A stretch of DNA of 64,000 bases from Diaporthe sp. PMI_573 (lineage: Eukaryota; Ascomycota; Sordariomycetes; Diaporthales; Diaporthaceae): the NCBI GenBank assembly GCA_021399435.1, contig JAJTUP010000013.1, forward strand, positions 1,178,001 through 1,242,000, given 5' to 3'. The notes under the pieces were generated by a model. The model had not been told where the DNA came from. It made no database searches and saw only the letters and a program-made list of their open reading frames with translations. The translations under genes were made by a program, and so were the position numbers. Below, piece by piece: positions 35,401-46,795 of the stretch (its first letter is position 1; each line of letters opens with the position of its first letter).

Positions 35401-37430
35401 AGGTCAACGCCACCGATTTTGGAACTTTTCCCCTTCCCTGCAGTACCCTGTTTACCTTTCCGGCGAAACCCTTGCTCACTGCACAAATGCCAATGCTGTT
35501 AAAAATTGCTCTCGCTGGGACTATTTCGCTCTTTGGTGCCGAAAACTATCATAGACTCGGTCCTGGACAGTTTTTCCATCGCAGTACTGTACTGTAATAC
35601 GACGTCGCATCGAGAGACGTGCATAAGGTGGAGTACCTAAACCCGGGCGTTGCCGGTAGACAAGTTGCCCAACGCCTCTCAGCTGATGCTGAGGCAGGCG
35701 AGTGAGTTGACATTCTGTGTCAAAAGACTGAAAAGCAGAGACCCTATACAGCACATATGATAAAAAAAGGAATGCATCAGTTGACTTTGACTGGTTGCCA
35801 AAGCCCAAGTCTCGTGATCGAGAGAGAGAGACCGTCGACGCGGAGTGAGCTAATGTGGAATGACTCCCCGTGTTGCCGGGTGGTGCATTGAACGCTGGTG
35901 GCGTCGCATGCGAGGCGGGCAGGGAATTGAGTTCCAATAGCGCCATATGTCGACCAAGTGTGGTTTCTCTTGGCCCCAACAGGATCTAGGAGGATGATGT
36001 TGTTACCTAGGTAATTAAAAACGAGCGGGCAAACAGGGCAACATGCAATGCGGGCAGGAAGCCCCCTCAAGGTTGTTGAGAACAAAAGAGCGAGGAGCTT
36101 GCAGCCGTGTAAGCCGCCTGGCTGCCCATTTCGGAAACGCCCAGGATGTCTGCTGCAGGGAAGAGCTTTCTCGCTGTGGCTTGCGCGCCCCACCCGGGCC
36201 ACCCCATACACCACCGTTGGCGTGCTACAAACTTGTCGAACCCTGCTCGGTGATGAACCTGGTACCCTTGGGTACTTGGGTGACTCCTGGGCTTTGGACC
36301 AACCGTGGGAGTACTACTCACGTGCGTGTCAATCAGTGGCGCCGACGAGACAGCCAGTCTATTTTGTTGCCATGCTCTTTTGTTCCAGATAATGACCCAA
36401 TTCAGCCCTACCATGCTGATTGTGGTGTCAACAGTCTGTCTGCAGCACCAGAACACACGAGAGGGGAGGCACCGGAATGCCTCCACCATTGCAGCAGACA
36501 GACAACACAAGCAATCTAAAAAAGAACCCTCAGGACGTGCAGCAGGAGATTCAATCTCTCGGATGCAGACTTGTGCACCTCTGTGCATGGTCCGACCCTT
36601 GCGGCCTTGCGGGCCCCATCTCACCTGCAGAACTCAAAAGTGTGCCGCTCTGTTCTGCCTGTCCGCTGGTGGATGAGCCCGAGCTTGTGCGAGGGGCTGG
36701 CCGCGGCTGCCAAATTCAATTCCACCCGGCTCATTTCCTGGTGTGGTGTGGCGTCGTATTGCAGTGCGGTGCAGAAGCAGCAGGCAGGGACTGCCACGGC
36801 TGTCTCGCTTGCAGAGCACACCACGCTCACAGGTCCTCAACGACCGTGTCAGCGTGAGGCCACTGAGGCCACTGATGCGGCAGAGACACGAGAGACATGA
36901 GACAGGCGAGAGTGGAACAAGAGTGGGAAAAGAACCAAACAAAAAGATGGGCTGATGGATCAAACATTCATCCAGCCTCTCCAACCTTCACCGGGCTTCG
37001 ACTCCAATGTGGGACACGATACCTGCAGTGTGTGCATCCTCTGTTAGCCATCCGGAGGACCACCGCATGCGTCTGCTATCACGGAGCCGGGCTGCTGCAT
37101 GTCCCCTTGCCTAGTCGCTGCAGCAGCCGGGGAGCTCCACCTCTTGCCGCTCGACGCCCTGCACCACACCCTGCACCACACCCTGCACCCTGCAACATGC
37201 ACCTGCAACCAAGCTCCCAAGCTCCCAGCTCCCCCAATTCCCATGGGGTCAACAGAGGATCGTCGGTTTCCTGGCGCCCGCGTTTTGCTCTCATGACCCT
37301 TTTCTCCTCCTCACCAGTCGCCACCCCGCGACGCCTTTGTACTATAATCCGTGGCATAGCGGCATAGCATTGCTCTTTCTGCACTCTTTCCCTCCCATCT
37401 TGTCCCCGGACTCCCTCGCAACCGCACACA
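35401..37430. other. Intergenic, upstream of glycogenin
   Basis: 2.0 kb. The first part may hold further decayed helicase sequence. The rest has overlapping frames in all phases without domains and is probably promoter and leader of the glycogenin gene. Direct CCTGCACCACAC repeats lie near 37158-37190. Confidence 0.45.
36004..36013. promoter_or_regulatory. TACCTAGGTA palindrome, copy 3
   Basis: Exact copy of the 10-bp palindrome, 1.4 kb upstream of the glycogenin start. Function unknown. Confidence 0.4.
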
Positions 37431-40430
37431 ATGGCTGCGCAGAACGGCGAGGACGCCTACGTCACGGTATGTGGATCGTGATGGAGTTGGAGGTCCTGCC
37501 TGCACCTAGCCTAGCTGCTGCAACTCAAGCCGCCACTTGGATCTGGAGGCGCTCGACGCTTCCCCGTTGGGTTGGCTAGTCAGCACGGCAACGAGACAGC
37601 AACGGGCAGACACAAAACAACACAGCTAACAGTTGGCTTTGTATAGCTGCTGCTCAGCGATACATACCTCCCAGGTGCGTCCGACGGGGTCCAAATTGCC
37701 CCCAGAAATCCGACTTTGTCTCTGACCCTCTTGCAGGAGCTCTGGTGCTCGCCCACTCCCTGCGCGATGCCGGCACCACCAAGAAGCTGGCCGTCATGGT
37801 CACGCTCGACTCTGTGTCGGTCGAAGTAATAACACAACTCAAGGTGTGTCGGGCTCTCCGCAACGAGGTCAACTGTGCAGCGAACGTCTGCTAAGATACC
37901 GTCGCAAGTCTGTCTTCGACTATGTAATACCAGTCCCCCGTGTGCGAAACGCGAAACCGGCGAACCTCTACCTGATGAACCGCGCCGATCTGCACTCTGC
38001 ATTCACAAAGATCAACCTGTGGAAACAAACCCAGTTCAGGAGGATTGTGTACATAGACGCGGATGTCGTCGCTTACAGGGCACCCGACGAGCTGTTTGAC
38101 TTGGGCCACCCTTTTTCCGCCGCCCCGGACATCGGATGGCCCGATCTCTTCAACACGGGAGTCATGGCCCTGTCCCCAAACCTGGGCGACTACTATGCGC
38201 TGGTGGCCATGGCCGAGAGGGGTATCTCTTTTGACGGCGCAGACCAGGGCTTGCTGAACATGCACTTCAAGAACAACCACAACCGCCTGAGCTTCACCTA
38301 CAACGTCACGCCCTCCGGCCACTACCAATACGTTCCCGCCTATCGCCACTTCCAGTCGAGCATAAACATGGTCCACTTCATTGGAAGCGACAAGCCGTGG
38401 GCTCTGGGTAGACAAGCATCCTCAGGAGGCTCTCCCTATGACGAGATGCTTGGTAGGTGGTGGGCCGTGTACGATCGCCACTACAGACAGCCGGTTAGTA
38501 TTACTGTCGCCCTCACCACAGCAGGAGCATGGAGACTAATGGCCAGAACAGTCCCCTCCACTCACGCCGACCGACGGATCCCAGAGTCAAGACCAGCACA
38601 AGGCCCCCGAGATCGTCCAGTACTTTGTCAAAGGCGAATTCCGTCCGAAAACAACCACCTACGTTGTTCCGACCGGCCAGCCACCGCTCCACCAAGGTAG
38701 ATCCACACATGATGCGTATCATCATGCGCCGCCACCATCCTCGCAACCTGAGTATCACCACCACCACCACCACCACCACGAACACCACCACCACGAGCAG
38801 CCTCATGAACACCACCATCATGAGCATCCGTCCCCACACCACCATGAGAAGTCTCAGGCCGGAGACTCCATCCCGCACACTCATATACCCCCTCCCGTCC
38901 CCAGCGAGTCGTTGAGTAACGTTGTTGAGGGGACAAAAGCTGAGGCTCGAGAAGAGCAGGTTTCGGGGCCCCGTGGAGGGGCTCCTGTAGTGCGCCATGA
39001 GGAGAGGGAGCAAAGGCATGAGCCACCCCCAGTCGAGTACAGCTGGGATGCTCAAAGGTGAGGAGTTACCGCCAACACTGCCCCTTTTAACACGGTCGCT
39101 GACTGTCCACAGACACGCGCCGCCTGCAGATTCCAAGCCCGAGGCTATGAATTTCCCGCAGATGCATTACGAGATGTCTTCCGACCCAGCTCCGTTCGTC
39201 CCTCCTCCGCGATACCCAAGCCCGCCGAAGAATATGTGGTATGAGGTACCCAGAGAAAAACCTGCTCCACCCGCCGAGAAGCCCCGGCCGATCTTCCCTT
39301 GGGAAATAGAACAGCCGAGGCCTTCCCGGGTTTTCGCTGACGATGTATACCCTCCCGAACCATCCTTGACCGAGGGTTCGACCGTTGCACCTTCCGGTAG
39401 GAGGACATCCTCCCCGGAATTCCAAACGACGATGACTGAGCCTTCTATGACAGAGTCATCCACCGCGGAGCAGAAGAGCGAGCCTAGCTCCCCTGCCACC
39501 CCTACCATCCGGGTCACTCATTCTGATCCTTGGGCCTCCTTCACCCGGGTCAATGCGTGGGATGACGATCCCGCCATTGATAAATACGTGGGTTCCATGC
39601 CACTGTACCGTCGACACAGGAGTTCAGGCAGCATCGTGGGCCAGACCTCGCCCCGGGCTGCGGGTGGTAGTGGCGTCGGATCTCAGCAAGAGACGTCAGC
39701 CGGCGCAGAATGGCGAAGACGCGGTTCCAAGCTGACCGACTTCCCGACTGCCGTCGACCGACCCAGTCTCCCCGTCACGCCCGCGCCTATTCGTCGGCCG
39801 AAGTTCTGGGGCGCTGGTGACCCAGGCGTCGGCGACGAGGGCGAGGACGATGGCAAACTGCCGGCAGCGGACGGAGTGCCCGAGCAGTCGGAGTGGGTAT
39901 GTGTGCATGGGCGTCGGTTTAGCATCGGAGATTGCCCTTGTGATTTGACTAACTTATTCCAATTTTATAAGGACCCCGTGGCGCGGCTTCAACTGCTGGC
40001 GAAGCAACAATCTGAGTTGCTGCTGCAGAAGCTCGGCGCTGGCGAGGTGTCCGGGGGTGGCAAAGCTGGTGGCGCGACCGGCGGAGAGAGCCACAGTATA
40101 CCTAACCGGCCGTTGCCCTTTGGTTCCGAAGATCTCGTGTCACCAAGGTATATTGCACGCTCGTCCAACGTCCTGAGCCCTCAGCCCGTGAAGCCGCCCG
40201 GCGCGGGGTCGCAGGGAATACTGGGCCAGGCACAGGGCGAGAGCGAGGCTACGCCGCGAAGCACCAGTGCCACCGCCACCGAGACAGCCAAGCCAGCAGA
40301 GTCCGGAAGCGCCATTCCAGAACCGTCTTTCCACGGCCCCGGAGCGGCCTGGGAGAGGGACGAGGGGTATCCCAGTCAGTCGACCGCGTTGCCCCCGTCC
40401 GAGGAGGAGAAGGATGTGCTGCAGACGTGA
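37431..40430 (+). CDS. gnn: Glycogenin (self-glucosylating glycogen primer)
   Basis: Six exons, 37431-37466, 37647-37674, 37737-37843, 37909-38493, 38552-39057 and 39113-40430, give 859 residues if 39897-39971 is kept as coding. The GT8 domain reads MAAQNGEDAYVT, LLLSDTYLPGALVLAHSLRD, SVFDYVIPVPRVRN, KPANLYLMNRADLHSAFTK and the metal-binding YIDADVV. Also present are FNTGVMALSP, FDGADQGLLN and MVHFIGSDKPW. A Tyr in LSFTYNVTPSGHYQY may be the glucosylated residue. Glycogenin attaches glucose from UDP-glucose to itself and primes glycogen synthase. The long C-terminal region is low-complexity, with a His-rich tract (38756 onward), Pro-rich blocks (PPPRYPSPP) and KDPVARLQLLAKQQSELLL, probably the glycogen-synthase-binding helix. 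Confidence 0.93.
38756..38860 (+). repeat. CAC/CAT histidine-coding tract
   Basis: Eight consecutive CAC codons (38756-38779), then further His clusters separated by Glu, Gln and Pro, all in the glycogenin frame. Confidence 0.9.
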
Positions 40431-41707
40431 GGAGCGTCCACGGCAGTCGCCAGGTGTGAATGTGCCGTGGGCGGTGTTTGTTATCTAATACCCTATCAGC
40501 TGCTGAACTAGCGAGCGCCTATTCTTGATTTCTCGGTTCTTGCTGCTTACTATGGGAAGATGGAGGACACTGAATGATTCGAGGATGAGAGAGAAACAAG
40601 GCCTCGATTTTGGGGCATGCGACCGTCGCAAGATATTATCCTGCGTATTGAAAGGACAGGAAGGGACGAGCATTTTATGATACCTGATGAGGGCGAGGAT
40701 TAGTGGCAATGGCACAAGAGCATGATGGATGGCGATGGTGGCTGGTAATAGGACTCGTGAGGCTCTTTGAGAAAACACTGAAATACCATCTTGGTGTCTT
40801 CCGGGCCGCATGGTCTGACAACATTTATTTTGTCTCACTCACTTTCCCTGCTCATTTATTTCTTTTTCATTTGTCATTCGATCTGGTGAGGCTGATGACC
40901 TCGGGATTTGTCTGTTTTGTTACACTTCTTACAGTCACTTTGGGACGTCAGGTTTGGGTATTCTTTGGTGCTGGGTCGGCATGTGCGGGTTCTAAGTTTA
41001 GGAACGAAGAGAATGAAGTTTGGAGGATCAAAATAGGGCTGGGAACAGGATCGGGTCTCGCGGTTGCATTCATGGCTAGCTGGCTGGCCTGGCTGGGGTA
41101 TCTTGCATAGTATCAGATATTGCACCAGCATACTTAATCTTACATCGTGAAATTGGAAGATTCGTTTCTTACTCACCTCCAGTGCGTGTAGCCCCCTGTG
41201 GTCATCGAAATGCCACAATTATAAATGGTGATGCTCTACCGTACTGACGTCGCCTAAGCCGAGCAGGCCTGAAATCACAGGTCAACACTGAAAGAAACAC
41301 GAAGATAATTTCGTCTAGGTCAGGGCTGTAGAGTAAGACAATTCGATAGTGTCTGGGTACCTACGTAGTTATATAGATATGATGTGAGTGGATCTGCCTC
41401 CATTCTTTGAAAATGACTTCATTGACTTGGCCAGGATACGCTCGGCTCTGAGAATATTTCTCACTCAGTTACCAACCGGTCGATGTTCTGACTCACAGGC
41501 GTCCAACACTGAAATCGCTACCCCTAGGCTCCAGCATCTAGGCTCCACGGCCCTCGTCAAAATCCAACTGTGGTGCTCCATAGGCGGTGCACTGCTAAAC
41601 CCTATGTAAGTTCAAGTGAAGGGCGGAATTCGCGTCCTGCCACGGATTGTTTGGCTGAACCCTCCTTGACATCCTGCACCAACCTTGGAACCTGGACGAG
41701 TGCAAAG
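40431..41707. other. Intergenic
   Basis: 1.28 kb between glycogenin and the kinase relic. Only short frames; one hydrophobic 135-codon frame (40703-41110 plus) has irregular composition and no start context or homology that I recognise. Confidence 0.45.
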
Positions 41708-43004
41708 ATGGCGCAGTTAGTCGACCACACTCAACCGCCGGAAGACTGGGGTGACTATATCCCGGAAGATGAGGAATATTATGTCACCACTTGTTCCAAG
41801 GGATTTGATGCTTACGTGCTACATGCACAACCTCCTGGACCGCCTTGCTATCCTGTGACCGTCGGCGAGGTCATACAAGGCGGTAGCAAACCTTATCGCA
41901 TAGAACACAAGCTTGGTTACGGAGCATTCTCAACGATACGGCTTGCAATGTGAAATTGAGGCCAATACCTCGGTTGCCCTTAGGATCCATTGCACCATCA
42001 CGACGGCAGGTCAGGCGGAGAGTCAGATTCACCGGGACCTGCGACGACTGATCACAAAACCCAGCGATTGTCACCTACCAATCGGCACTTGGACCTTCTC
42101 CCTTCCTGGCAGTTCCCTGATGATACCCATTTAGTGATAGTTCTGCCAGCAATGGGACTGACCCTTAACACATGCATGCGTCCATGGGGCCACCGTTCAG
42201 AACCATCAACAAGACTGCGCATGGCCAAGAGTATTGCGTGCTTACATCATCAAAATTTCATCCATCGAGGTATTGTGTCCATTGATCGACATCGCGTCTG
42301 GATGCTAAAGACTGACCTATCAAGCAAACATCACCGACAGAAACGTGATGATCGGACTCATCCCTGGTGCTTTCGACCGGGGACCAATACCACCCGAGCG
42401 TTACAAGGAAGTCGGTCGCCCACAGAAGTTTCCACGACGGTGAGTAATGTAACATGGAGGCCAGGTGACCTTTTCGTGCCTGTAGAGTGGCCGTGTGGCA
42501 TGGTCGGCAAGGCTGCCTTCCTAGGCGACTTCGGGTTGACGATGCACATCGCCTCTCCGGCGGCCGGCGACCGGCCACGGGCTCCCTCCTTTTCATTGCT
42601 GCCCGCCAGAGCTTTTCCACGAGGGCTTCGAGCCTACCTATGAGTCAGGAATGTGGGGATTCATGTGTGTATTTACCACCGTGATGACCGCGTTCAGCCC
42701 CTTCAGCGGATACAACAGCTCCGTTGCCTTGGGCTCTGTATTCAACATTCTCGGGCCTCTGCCTCAAAAATGGAAAGGCCGTTACAGGTGGCCAAATAAT
42801 AATACCGAAGAGGAGTGCAGCAAGTGGTATGACCAGTCGATGGTCTTTTGGATCGTTCCGGGGGGGGGGGCTGGGGCCGCGAGAGCGCGAATTGATATTG
42901 GACGTTATGAACAAGGGTATTTGATATCAGCCTTCGCCAAGGCTCGGGGCGCACTAGATGACGAGTCATTGCCAGAGCTCATGTCAATTCATAGGATAGA
43001 ATAG
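41708..43004 (+). pseudogene. Protein kinase pseudogene (fungal expanded family)
   Basis: The start MAQLVDHTQPPEDWGDYIP leads to a typical kinase opening, YPVTVGEVIQGG and KLGYGAFSTIRLA. The frame then breaks near 41950. The next pieces lie in alternating frames: EIEANTSVALRI (VAxK-like strand, Lys replaced by Arg), LVIVLPAMGLTLN, then CLHHQNFIHR before a 55-nt intron (42270-42324) and NITDRNVMIGL. The DFG motif is present (AFLGDFGL), followed by CPPELFHEGFEPTYES and WGFMCVFTTVMTAFSPF. After the 11-G run (42860-42870) the family motif ERELILDVMNKG is again in a different frame. At the catalytic loop HR is followed by Ala, so HRD is lost. Several frameshifts plus lost Lys and Asp make it a pseudogene. 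Confidence 0.8.
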
Positions 43005-44314
43005 GCATGCACAATGATGCTGCTATGCTCTACGTTGTAGTTGCCAACCCTTGTCCGGAGAGACAGTATACCTGTGAAGTACTACATAAATCCACATTCG
43101 AGAATACATTTTCCATGTAAACAAATTCGTTTGGACCCCTCTAATACGCTACTTATACAGCTTCTAAGGAACCCAAAGGTCTCTAATTCAACCTAGCCAA
43201 GTATACCCTGTAAATAGGAAACTTTATAGTAACTATCCACCAGCTACTTAGAGAATAGTATGTTTACCTTGGAAGATATTAGTAGCTTAGGCAAATGGCA
43301 GAGCAGGACTGAAGTCAATATCGCTGAGAATTGGACAATCTACTTGTGCTCACCTAGCGCTTGGTCTCGTATCCATGAAGAGGGCAGACCGTTTCAGGAG
43401 CCTCCGCCTCTGGCAAGCATTATACTAGGTCTGGACGTAGCATGACCTACCCTAACGTGATCTCCGTTTTTGAGGTACTAAGCTGCGGGTAAACATGAAT
43501 CGGGTAAACGTGAATCGCCTACCCAAGTTGATGTCTAGTTACACTTGGGCTGCCTTTGGTCTGTTTCGTAGTGCAAAGTTCCTGGTGGTTGAATCGTCCT
43601 AACAGGCTGGACCTGAGCACCACTGGACTGAAAATGAGCACTGGGAAGCATTAAGAACGCAACAAGACGTTCAGAAAACCCTAGTAATTAGGTACCACTT
43701 GTCTCTATTCTAGGCTTGGGTCAGACAGTCACAATTAATCGAGACGAGTAAAAGAGTTAGGTGAGGTTGTATTGATTACACCTTCACCTCATCTGAAATA
43801 AACTAACTGGGTATTCTAGGGCCTCCTGAATTTATCGTCGCGTGTACTGACGATATAAAAAAATCCAAAAAAAAATCCAATCAAAAACTTGCCTGGCATC
43901 CAAACAGAACTGAAATACCCCGGACGTCGACGCTGTGTAAACCACCACCCCTCGGAGGGCCATAACACCGCTTTGTATTTCGGCAGATTGTCGTTGCTAT
44001 GGCCCTCCGAGGGATGATATTGACCTTTCAGGGTTGAAAAGGAGAGACAAGGGTTCTGTCCCTGCGCCAAGGCGCCGAGGTGCTCGCCCCCCCCCCGGCG
44101 CTGACTAACGAGAAGCAACGTCAATCATGCGTGGAGTATTCACAATCCCAGAATTAAACCCTTCAAGCACATGTGAACCCCAAGACAAACGCGACAACTT
44201 TCCTCCCCGCCGTATCCCAAGGCCCATCAATCATCTGTTGATGGGGTTAAACATGCTCCCGGTCTCTGTCGTCGTCCTGGGTGGAGACGAGCCCGCGGTG
44301 GTCGAGGTTGAGCA
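43005..44314. other. Intergenic, AT-rich, with hairpin
   Basis: 1.3 kb between the kinase relic and the 3' end of the C2H2 gene. Contains a tandem 15-bp repeat CGGGTAAAC(A/G)TGAAT (43486-43515), the hairpin described separately and a run of 10 C (44087-44096). No gene recognised. Confidence 0.5.
43949..44013. repeat. Inverted repeat, 16-bp perfect arms
   Basis: Arms CCCTCGGAGGGCCATA (43949-43964) and its exact complement (43998-44013), separated by 33 nt. Lies about 300 bases beyond the 3' end of the minus-strand C2H2 gene. Could be a MITE remnant or an RNA stem in a 3' UTR. Confidence 0.85.
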
Positions 44315-45238
44315 CTAGCCGTTTTGCGTGTGGCTGCTGGAAGGCTCACCGTCCCGGGCCTCCTCATGACCAGGCTGGGCTGAGCTGTCGATGGTGTCGG
44401 CCTCCCCTTCACCATTTTGGGCCCCGTCATCTGCTGTAGCAGAAGCGGGCGAAGTCGCAGGCCGCTTGGTGATGATTTTCCCAGCATCATCCATAGTCAC
44501 CAAGAAACACCTAGGCACAGGCGCAGGACCAGCGTCCACGTGCTTTATTTGTCTGTGTTGGTTGAGGTTGTCCTTGCGTAAGTGCAGATGGCCACAGATG
44601 TCGCACTCGAATCTCAGTTGCTCTTCATCATGCTTGCCCCCATGCCTCACGAGATGTTCGTTGCGCCCAAACGTTTCGCCACAGGTGTCGCACTTGAAGG
44701 GTTTTGTCCTTGGCTCTCCTTCCTTTGCCGTCCGATTCCTAGTTGTCTTTGCCTTCTTTCCCGATCCCTCATCGTCTCCATTTCTCTTTCGCTTGGGCTG
44801 TGGCTCGGAAATTGCTGGCGGTGCTTTGGGAAATACCCAGGCAGATGCACGCAGCTCCAATAAGGTCTGAGCCGCTTCCACGTCCCGCGCCGAAAAGTGC
44901 CTACCGTTCCAGCAGAGCGAGCCTCCTGCTTCGAGGAGTTGCTGGAGGGGCTCGCGCTTAGCGTCAAGACTGCTCGACTGGCGACCGCTGTTCACCAGCG
45001 AGATGGCCGCTGCTTGATCCTTATCCGCCTCTGCCCTGTTGTGGTAAGGCGACGGAGCTGCACTGTTGATGTAAGGCGCGGAGGTCTGCCGCATCATGGC
45101 CGTGGATTGGGGCGCTGGCAGTGCAGCAGATGCAGCACGAGGCTGTGGAATCTGGGTCCTTGGGCGGCGGGTAGGCAGTGGGTGCCTCCCGGACTCGTTT
45201 GTGGGCCGTCCTGGCTCAGAGCCCATGGTTGTCTTCAC
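44315..45238 (-). CDS. C2H2 zinc-finger protein, two fingers
   Basis: Single-exon frame of 307 residues on the minus strand. Two adjacent classical fingers lie at about residues 182-230: FKCDTCGETFGRNEHLVRHG and FECDICGHLHLRKDNLNQHR. A basic segment precedes them (PKRKRNGDDEGSGKKAKTTR), a likely nuclear localisation signal. The first 85 residues are Pro/Ser/Ala-rich. A short ordered-looking motif, LCWNGRHFSARDVEAAQTLL, lies near residues 108-127. The C-terminus is acidic and disordered. Two fingers spaced like this usually bind DNA; targets are unknown. A second in-frame ATG four codons downstream (MGSEPGR) is an equally good start. Confidence 0.8.
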   Translation of the reverse strand: MKTTMGSEPGRPTNESGRHPLPTRRPRTQIPQPRAASAALPAPQSTAMMRQTSAPYINSAAPSPYHNRAEADKDQAAAISLVNSGRQSSSLDAKREPLQQLLEAGGSLCWNGRHFSARDVEAAQTLLELRASAWVFPKAPPAISEPQPKRKRNGDDEGSGKKAKTTRNRTAKEGEPRTKPFKCDTCGETFGRNEHLVRHGGKHDEEQLRFECDICGHLHLRKDNLNQHRQIKHVDAGPAPVPRCFLVTMDDAGKIITKRPATSPASATADDGAQNGEGEADTIDSSAQPGHEEARDGEPSSSHTQNG

Positions 45239-46729
45239 GTATCAAGAGGCAAGGCTTTACCTGAGTGTCTGGATGGCAGCCGTCGGCGCTGGACCACAAA
45301 ATGTACACCTGAAGTCGGGGATTGCGTGCGTGCACGAATCGGGTAGTGGCTTCTCAAGGTGCCCCTGAAAAGTGTGTCAGGCAATTCTCTCTTTTGGTTC
45401 TTGATGGCAAGGCAGTAGGGGTATAGTTGTCCCGATTGTACCGAGTCTTTGAACTGGTGAACTCACGAGAGGTAGTATTTGTCGAAGCGTTTCCAGGGTT
45501 TCGCGTCTGTTGCGTGTTTTGTATCCTCAAGAATGGCCTGCGTTTGCGAGGGGAGAAATCAGAGTGATATTATATATCCACCATTTCGTGCAATTTTCCC
45601 GGGAAGCGCGTCTGAAAAATTGGTGGAAATCCCCTTTAGCTGGATGTTTGACACAGCAACTTGCCCCTTTTCCCTGTCCGTTGCGATTAGTCGCTACGCA
45701 CCGGCTCGTCTTCGCTGTCTAGCTTTCTCATGGTCTGGCAAACCAAAGCATGCGCAGCACGTAAGGAATATCGACTCTGATTCTGAAGATGAGGAATCGT
45801 GGCCCGCCTGAACCAGAACATCCGTGCGCTGAACGCCAGTGGGTTCATGGACGAAAGAATATTGCGTGAGAAATTTGGGGATCTCGGGCGCGGCTGCAGC
45901 AACGGGGTTGGGGGGAGGGCTGGCGCCAGCGATAACGCCGTTAGAGCAATCGACGATAGCCAGTCAAGGTAAACCGAAGAAAGTCACCAAAGTGGGAAAA
46001 CATTTTGCATGCACAGGCTTAACTTGGCTGTCTCTATTCCTGGTGCCCTCGCGACCGAGAAACTTCCGGCTGCAGCGAAGACCGGGGTGGAGGGGGTTGA
46101 CAATGCTCGACTGACAATGCCCAAGCCAACTTGGCTGCAGGGCTTTGAGGAGGAAGGAGGAGCTGAGAAGGGCTCCGTGAAGGAATACTTGTGGATGTGC
46201 TGGGCGGGTTGAAACCCGAGCATAGCCGCATGGCGACGACGATACTTTGACAAGCAGTTCGAGCGAATCATGGGCCGTGAGCGACGAGAAGAACTACGAC
46301 TACTTATATCATTTGAACTCCCCGTCTACAAGCAATGACCATGCGAGCGCTTCGTCTTCGCGGCAGGAAAAAGAAGCACGACGACTTACAAATGAATACG
46401 GGATGCAGAATGCAGACTGATCCTTGGCATGGATGATGTTTTGGAGCGAGGCAAGCAATGTTGGTAAAGGCGACAAAATTACGGGATGTCGCGGAATCCA
46501 GGTTCATGGATGGAGGAGGAGGAGGAGGAGGAGGAGAGTGCCTGCATGAGAGATAAAATATGGTTCTTGGTGCCGTAGGATGCAGTCGGAGGCGGTGCGA
46601 CAGGGAAGAGGGGGAAGGGGAAAAAAGGAAGAGTGGGAAAAGCCCAAGGGGAGGACGAGTCGAGTCGACCAGAGACGCTGCCAGTCTCCATCCAAAGCAC
46701 ATACCAACTTTGTGCCTCCCGGCTGTAGG

Positions 46730-46739
46730 TACCTAGGTA
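46730..46739. promoter_or_regulatory. TACCTAGGTA palindrome, copy 4
   Basis: Exact palindrome preceded by TAGG. Lies 640 bases upstream of the oxidoreductase start. Confidence 0.4.
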
Positions 46740-46785
46740 TTCCTCGCTCATTCCACCGGACTGAATAACTGACACCCATCCAGTG

Positions 46786-46795
46786 TACCTAGGTA
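46786..46795. promoter_or_regulatory. TACCTAGGTA palindrome, copy 5
   Basis: Second exact palindrome 56 bases after copy 4; further TACCTAG and TACCTACC variants follow at about 46853 and 46953. Confidence 0.4.
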
